Shown piece by piece: positions 60,595 through 64,000 of a DNA stretch of 64,000 nt. The notes beneath the pieces are model-generated. The model was not told the origin of the DNA, did no database searches, and was given only the letters and a program-made list of their open reading frames with translations. The translations under genes were made by a program, and so were the position numbers. The DNA comes from Bog-756 sp963738545 (GTDB lineage: Bacteria > Actinomycetota > Acidimicrobiia > Acidimicrobiales > RAAP-2), in contig CAVTXA010000007.1 of assembly GCA_963738545.1 (NCBI GenBank), forward strand, positions 620,001 through 684,000. Direction: 5' to 3'. The stretch's first letter is position 1, and each line of letters opens with the position of its first letter.

Positions 60595-63015
60595 GTGTTG
60601 GCGGTTCTCAGAGTGCTGTTCCGGGCCGAGTTCCGCCATCGCTGGCGGTCCTGGCTGCTGCTGTCCCTCCTCATCGGCCTGGTGAGTGGGCTGGTGCTGG
60701 CCGGCGTGGTGGCCGCCCGACTGACGGCCACGGCCTTCCCCCGATATGTGGCGGCCCACGGCTTTGACGCAGCCGCCTACACCGAAGGGCCGGTCCCCAA
60801 GTTTGCCGACCTCCCCGATGTGGCAGCAGCGGTGCAGGTGCCTTCCCTCGGGGTCGGGAGTGCGCATTGTGCCTGCTCCCGTCCGATCGACCTCTTCCAC
60901 TTCGGTCTGTTCGAGGTGTCACCGAAGGACCTCCCTCGCGTAGTCAAGCTGGTGGCCGGACGGATGCCCAACCAGTCCGATCCGGACCAGGTCCTGGCCT
61001 CCTACACGCTGCAACGAGACAACGGCGTCCGGATCGGATCGGTCATCCACGTGCACCTCGACGCGGCATCGCAGCGCGCCGAAGCCGAGACCAACGCCAT
61101 CGTCGATGCCACCGGTCCGCGGGTCGCACTTCGGGTCGTGGGCTTCGAAGCAGCCGAGCAGGAGTTCCCGTCGACCAACTACGCGGGGTACGACCTGTAC
61201 ACCACCGAGGCCTTCGATCGCTCCCTTGACGCCAGGAGCCTGCTCTTCGACACCTACCTCCTTCGGCTCCGCCACGGTGCGGCCGACCTCACCCAGCTCC
61301 AAGGTCAGGCCCAGGCCTTGGGCGCGCCCAACGGGGTCGACCTGGACACCCAGGCCGGTACCATCACCGCTTCGATCCACCCACAGGAGGTGGGGTGGTG
61401 GATCCTCGCCGGATTGGCCGGGTTGGTCGGGATCATCGTGGTGGGCCAGGCCCTGGCCCGCCAGGCCATCGTGGAGTCGGACACCTTCTCGGCCCTCAGT
61501 GCCCTCGGGATCTCCCGACGGCAGCTGATCATGGAGGGCATGGCCAGGACGTTGGCCATCGGTGTCGTCGGCGTGGTCGGCGGGGTGGTCGTGGCCTACC
61601 TCCTCTCCCCGTTCACCCCGGTGGGAGAGGCCCGCTTGGCCGATCCCACCCCGGGGTTCACCTTCGACTGGGTCGTCCTCCTCCCCGGGGCAGTGGCCGC
61701 GCTGGTCGTCGTCGTGGTCCTGGGCCTGTGGCCGGCCGTCCGGGCGGCCCACATCGACCGAGGGACGACAACGGTGCGGGCAGCCCGTCCATCCCGGACG
61801 GTGGCCCTCCTGGCCGGGGCCGGCGCCTCCCCCAGCGCCCTGATCGGGGTCCGTCACGCTCTGGAGAGGGGACACGGTCGCACGGCGCTTCCGGTCGGTT
61901 CGGCTCTGGTTGGCGCCATCCTGGCCGTGACCGCCCTGTGCGCCACTGTCGTCTTCGGAGCCAGTCTCACCCATCTGACCAGCACCCCGGCCCTCTACGG
62001 GCAACCGTTCACGGCGGCCATCGGAATCAACAACTCCGGACCGGAGGCCCAATCCGACCAGTTGCTGACCCGCATCCAACGACAGCGCGCCGTCTCGGAC
62101 ATCACCGCCGGCATCAGCGGGGACGTGACCATCAACGGCACGACCGTCAACGCCCTGGGCGGACAGCCGGTGCGGGGTCACCTGCTCCTCACCACGATCA
62201 GCGGTCGGCTCCCGCTCGCCGACGACGAGGTGAGCCTCGGGATCGCCACGATGCGCCAGGCGCGCGCCCACCTCGGCTCCCTCGTGCAGGTGACCGTCCC
62301 GAAGCCGCAAGGGGGGACCCGCACCTCATCGTTCCGTGTGGTGGGGACGACGTCGTTCCCACCGGACTTCGGCACCGGAGGACTGGGCACGGGGGCGGTG
62401 TTCAGCTTCGGCGGCATGTCAGGGTCTTCCTGTCCCTCGGGACCCGCTCGACGCGCCTGCCTCGTCCGGACCGTGTTCGACCGTGGTGGCGCCTATCTCA
62501 TTCGAACGGCCCCGGGCGACCGAGGCGACGCCGCCATCGGCCGGCTCTCCCGGGCCTATCCGGGCCAAGCGATCTACCTCGCAACGCCGACCAACCTGGT
62601 CAACTTCGGGGAGGCCGTGAACTTCCCCCTCATCTTGGGCCTGGTCCTCGTCGTGTTCGGCGCCGCCACCCTGTTCCACGTCTTGGTCGTGAGCGTTACC
62701 CGTCGCCGTCGGGAGGTTGGCCTGCTCAAGGCCCTGGGGTTCGTCCGCCGGCAGGTGGCGTTCACGTTGTCCTGGCAGACCACCACGGTGGCCGTGATCG
62801 GCATTGTCATCGGGGTACCGGCCGGCATCGCCATCGGACGCCTGGTGTGGCGGATCTTCGCCGACAACCTCGGCGTCGTTCCCGTGCCCGTGGTGGCCGT
62901 CGGGGTCATCGCTGCGGTGAGCGTGGGCACACTGGTCGTGGCCAATCTCCTGGCCATCGGACCGGCCCTCGTGGCGGCGCGCTCACGCCCGGCCACACTG
63001 CTCCGCTCCGAGTAA
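60595..63015 (+). CDS. FtsX-type ABC transporter permease
   Basis: An 806-residue permease of the MacB/FtsX class. TM1 is at about residues 20-40, a large extracytoplasmic domain follows, then three helices (about 265-380), a second extracytoplasmic domain (about 430-680) and three C-terminal helices beginning at FPLILGLVLVVFGAATLFHV. RRRREVGLLKALGFVRRQV is the typical FtsX cytoplasmic loop. GTG 60595 is used; GGGAGG lies close upstream, so TTG 60598 is possible. No ABC ATPase lies beside it, so its partner must be encoded elsewhere. Confidence 0.85.
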   Translation: MLAVLRVLFRAEFRHRWRSWLLLSLLIGLVSGLVLAGVVAARLTATAFPRYVAAHGFDAAAYTEGPVPKFADLPDVAAAVQVPSLGVGSAHCACSRPIDLFHFGLFEVSPKDLPRVVKLVAGRMPNQSDPDQVLASYTLQRDNGVRIGSVIHVHLDAASQRAEAETNAIVDATGPRVALRVVGFEAAEQEFPSTNYAGYDLYTTEAFDRSLDARSLLFDTYLLRLRHGAADLTQLQGQAQALGAPNGVDLDTQAGTITASIHPQEVGWWILAGLAGLVGIIVVGQALARQAIVESDTFSALSALGISRRQLIMEGMARTLAIGVVGVVGGVVVAYLLSPFTPVGEARLADPTPGFTFDWVVLLPGAVAALVVVVVLGLWPAVRAAHIDRGTTTVRAARPSRTVALLAGAGASPSALIGVRHALERGHGRTALPVGSALVGAILAVTALCATVVFGASLTHLTSTPALYGQPFTAAIGINNSGPEAQSDQLLTRIQRQRAVSDITAGISGDVTINGTTVNALGGQPVRGHLLLTTISGRLPLADDEVSLGIATMRQARAHLGSLVQVTVPKPQGGTRTSSFRVVGTTSFPPDFGTGGLGTGAVFSFGGMSGSSCPSGPARRACLVRTVFDRGGAYLIRTAPGDRGDAAIGRLSRAYPGQAIYLATPTNLVNFGEAVNFPLILGLVLVVFGAATLFHVLVVSVTRRRREVGLLKALGFVRRQVAFTLSWQTTTVAVIGIVIGVPAGIAIGRLVWRIFADNLGVVPVPVVAVGVIAAVSVGTLVVANLLAIGPALVAARSRPATLLRSE

Positions 63016-63073
63016 GGCACCAGGGAGCTCGGTGGCGACACCGGATCCCGGACCGTGGCGAAACCGGATCCCC

Positions 63074-64000
63074 TCAGGCGACCACCGGCACGGTGGAGAG
63101 CCCGGCGGCGAAGCGGGCGTCGGTGACCTCCTCGTCGACCATCTGACCGCTCAGGTAGGAGTCGTAGGCGGCCAGGTCGAAGTGACCGTGTCCGCACAGG
63201 GCGGTGAGGATGACCTTCTCCTCTCCCGACTCCTTGCAGGCCAACGCCTCCCGGACGGCGGCGGCGATGGCGTGGGTGGGCTCGGGAGCGGGCAGGATCC
63301 CCTCGGTCCGGACGAACTGCATGGCCGCACCGAAGCACTCCAGCTGCGGGATGGCGATGGCCTCCATCATGCCCAGCTCGTAGATGTGGGAGATCAGCGG
63401 GGCCATCCCGTGGTAGCGGAGGCCACCGGCGTGGATGGGATCGGGGATGAAGTCGTGTCCGAGGGTGTGCATCTTCATGAGGGGGGTCATGCCGGCGGTG
63501 TCGCCGAAGTCGTAGGCGTAGACGCCCCGGGTGAGTGAGGGGCACGACGCCGGCTCGACGGCCCGGATGGTGGGGTTCATCCTCCCGGCCATCTTCTCCC
63601 GCATGAACGGGAAGGCCAGTCCCCCGAAGTTCGACCCTCCTCCCGTGCAGCCGACCAGGAGGTCGGGCGCCGTCTCGCCCGCCTTGGCCAGCTGCAGGAG
63701 GGCCTCCTCGCCGATGATGGTCTGATGCATGAGCACGTGGTTGAGCACGCTGCCCAGGGCGTAGCGGGTCTCCGGATCGGGGGCCGCCACCTCGACGGCC
63801 TCGGAGATGGCGATGCCCAGCGACCCCGGACTGTCGGGATCGGCCTCGAGGACGGCCCGACCGGCGGCGGTGAGGGCGCTGGGCGAGCGGTGGACCTTGC
63901 CACCGAAGGCCTCCATCATGAGACGGCGGTAGGGCTTCTGGTCGAAGGACGCCCCCACCTGCCAGATCTCGCACTCCAGGCCGAAGAGGGCACAGGCGAA
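63074..64000 (-). CDS. TrpB-like PLP enzyme (TrpB2-type), 5' end beyond the window
   Basis: About 308 C-terminal residues are visible; the frame continues past the window edge. The start seen in isolation (GTG 63958) is not real, because upstream codons read FACALFGLECEIWQVGASFD, the TrpB2-type sequence. The PLP phosphate loop is CTGGGSNFGG, and GHGHFDLAAYDSYLSG is close to the C-terminus. TrpB2-type enzymes condense indole with serine or phosphoserine or act on related amino acids; a canonical trpB/trpA pair is not in the window. The cofactor Lys lies outside. Confidence 0.88.
   Translation of the reverse strand, partial: FACALFGLECEIWQVGASFDQKPYRRLMMEAFGGKVHRSPSALTAAGRAVLEADPDSPGSLGIAISEAVEVAAPDPETRYALGSVLNHVLMHQTIIGEEALLQLAKAGETAPDLLVGCTGGGSNFGGLAFPFMREKMAGRMNPTIRAVEPASCPSLTRGVYAYDFGDTAGMTPLMKMHTLGHDFIPDPIHAGGLRYHGMAPLISHIYELGMMEAIAIPQLECFGAAMQFVRTEGILPAPEPTHAIAAAVREALACKESGEEKVILTALCGHGHFDLAAYDSYLSGQMVDEEVTDARFAAGLSTVPVVA

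Noticed and set aside
1..64000. tRNA, rRNA, insertion sequences or prophage genes
   Set aside because: None was recognised by reading; no cloverleaf with CCA end, transposase or integrase motif was found, though a tRNA scan was not possible.

Overview
The window is one contiguous piece of a very GC-rich, gene-dense chromosome. The content points to an actinobacterium, most likely class Acidimicrobiia. Pointers are a secreted protein built from GYWLVASDGG-type repeats that are common in that class, a mycofactocin cluster, an Rpf-like cell-wall hydrolase, an F420-type LLM oxidoreductase, an MMPL transporter, and frequent GTG/TTG starts with 4-nt ATGA/GTGA overlaps. The class is an inference from these features; no rRNA or tRNA gene was seen to confirm it.

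Layout. 0-2 kb: tail of a GNAT acetyltransferase, then a repeat/CAP-like secreted protein behind a possible sigma-28-type promoter. 2.2-7.9 kb: Rrf2 regulator with a DHA2 exporter, a YihY membrane protein, and an acyl-CoA synthetase/thioesterase pair. 8-10.6 kb: three SRPBCC proteins, a methyltransferase and an ArsR regulator. 10.6-15 kb: amidohydrolase with ribose-5-phosphate isomerase B, and an HpnA-like epimerase with an HpnO-like aminotransferase. 15.2-20.9 kb: mycofactocin cluster (mftR divergent from mftA-mftB-mftC-mftE-SDR-mftF) with no mftD in the window. 21-25.1 kb: two membrane proteins sharing an apparently undescribed domain, one fused to a GH43 domain and frameshifted; a 760-bp gene-poor low-GC stretch; an Rpf-like hydrolase. 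25.4-28.2 kb: cold-shock protein, DUF998-like protein, MFS exporter.

28.2-32 kb (minus strand): a tightly overlapping redox operon of Ser/Thr-rich membrane protein, ApbE flavin transferase, ferric-reductase-like heme protein, NuoF-like flavoprotein and 3-Cys ferredoxin. 32.4-38.7 kb: OmpR/histidine-kinase pair, then a GT2-GtrA fusion and a GT39 mannosyltransferase-like protein. 38.7-41.1 kb: phoU divergent from a phosphate:proton symporter, with a four-unit 11-bp PHO-box array between them. A weaker three-unit array precedes the response regulator, suggesting that it may be the PhoP-type regulator of this region. 41.2-53.7 kb: GH3 glucosidase, acyl-CoA dehydrogenase, VOC protein, class III aminotransferase, phosphatase, MMPL transporter, aldehyde dehydrogenase and PHB-depolymerase-like esterase. 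53.8-58.2 kb: MarR-regulated heterodimeric ABC exporter. 58.2-64 kb: SnoaL-like protein and MerR/GyrI regulator with twin MerR-type promoters, LLM oxidoreductase, FtsX-type permease, and a TrpB-like enzyme cut by the window end.

Four genes (GH43, GH3, VOC, class III aminotransferase), and probably the start of a fifth (SnoaL-like), are broken by what looks each time like a single extra base. This could be sequence or assembly error as easily as real decay. The strongest leads for new biology are the ApbE redox operon with no recognisable FMN acceptor domain, the mycofactocin cluster lacking mftD, the paired proteins with the shared two-Cys domain, and the long leader of the Rpf-like gene.
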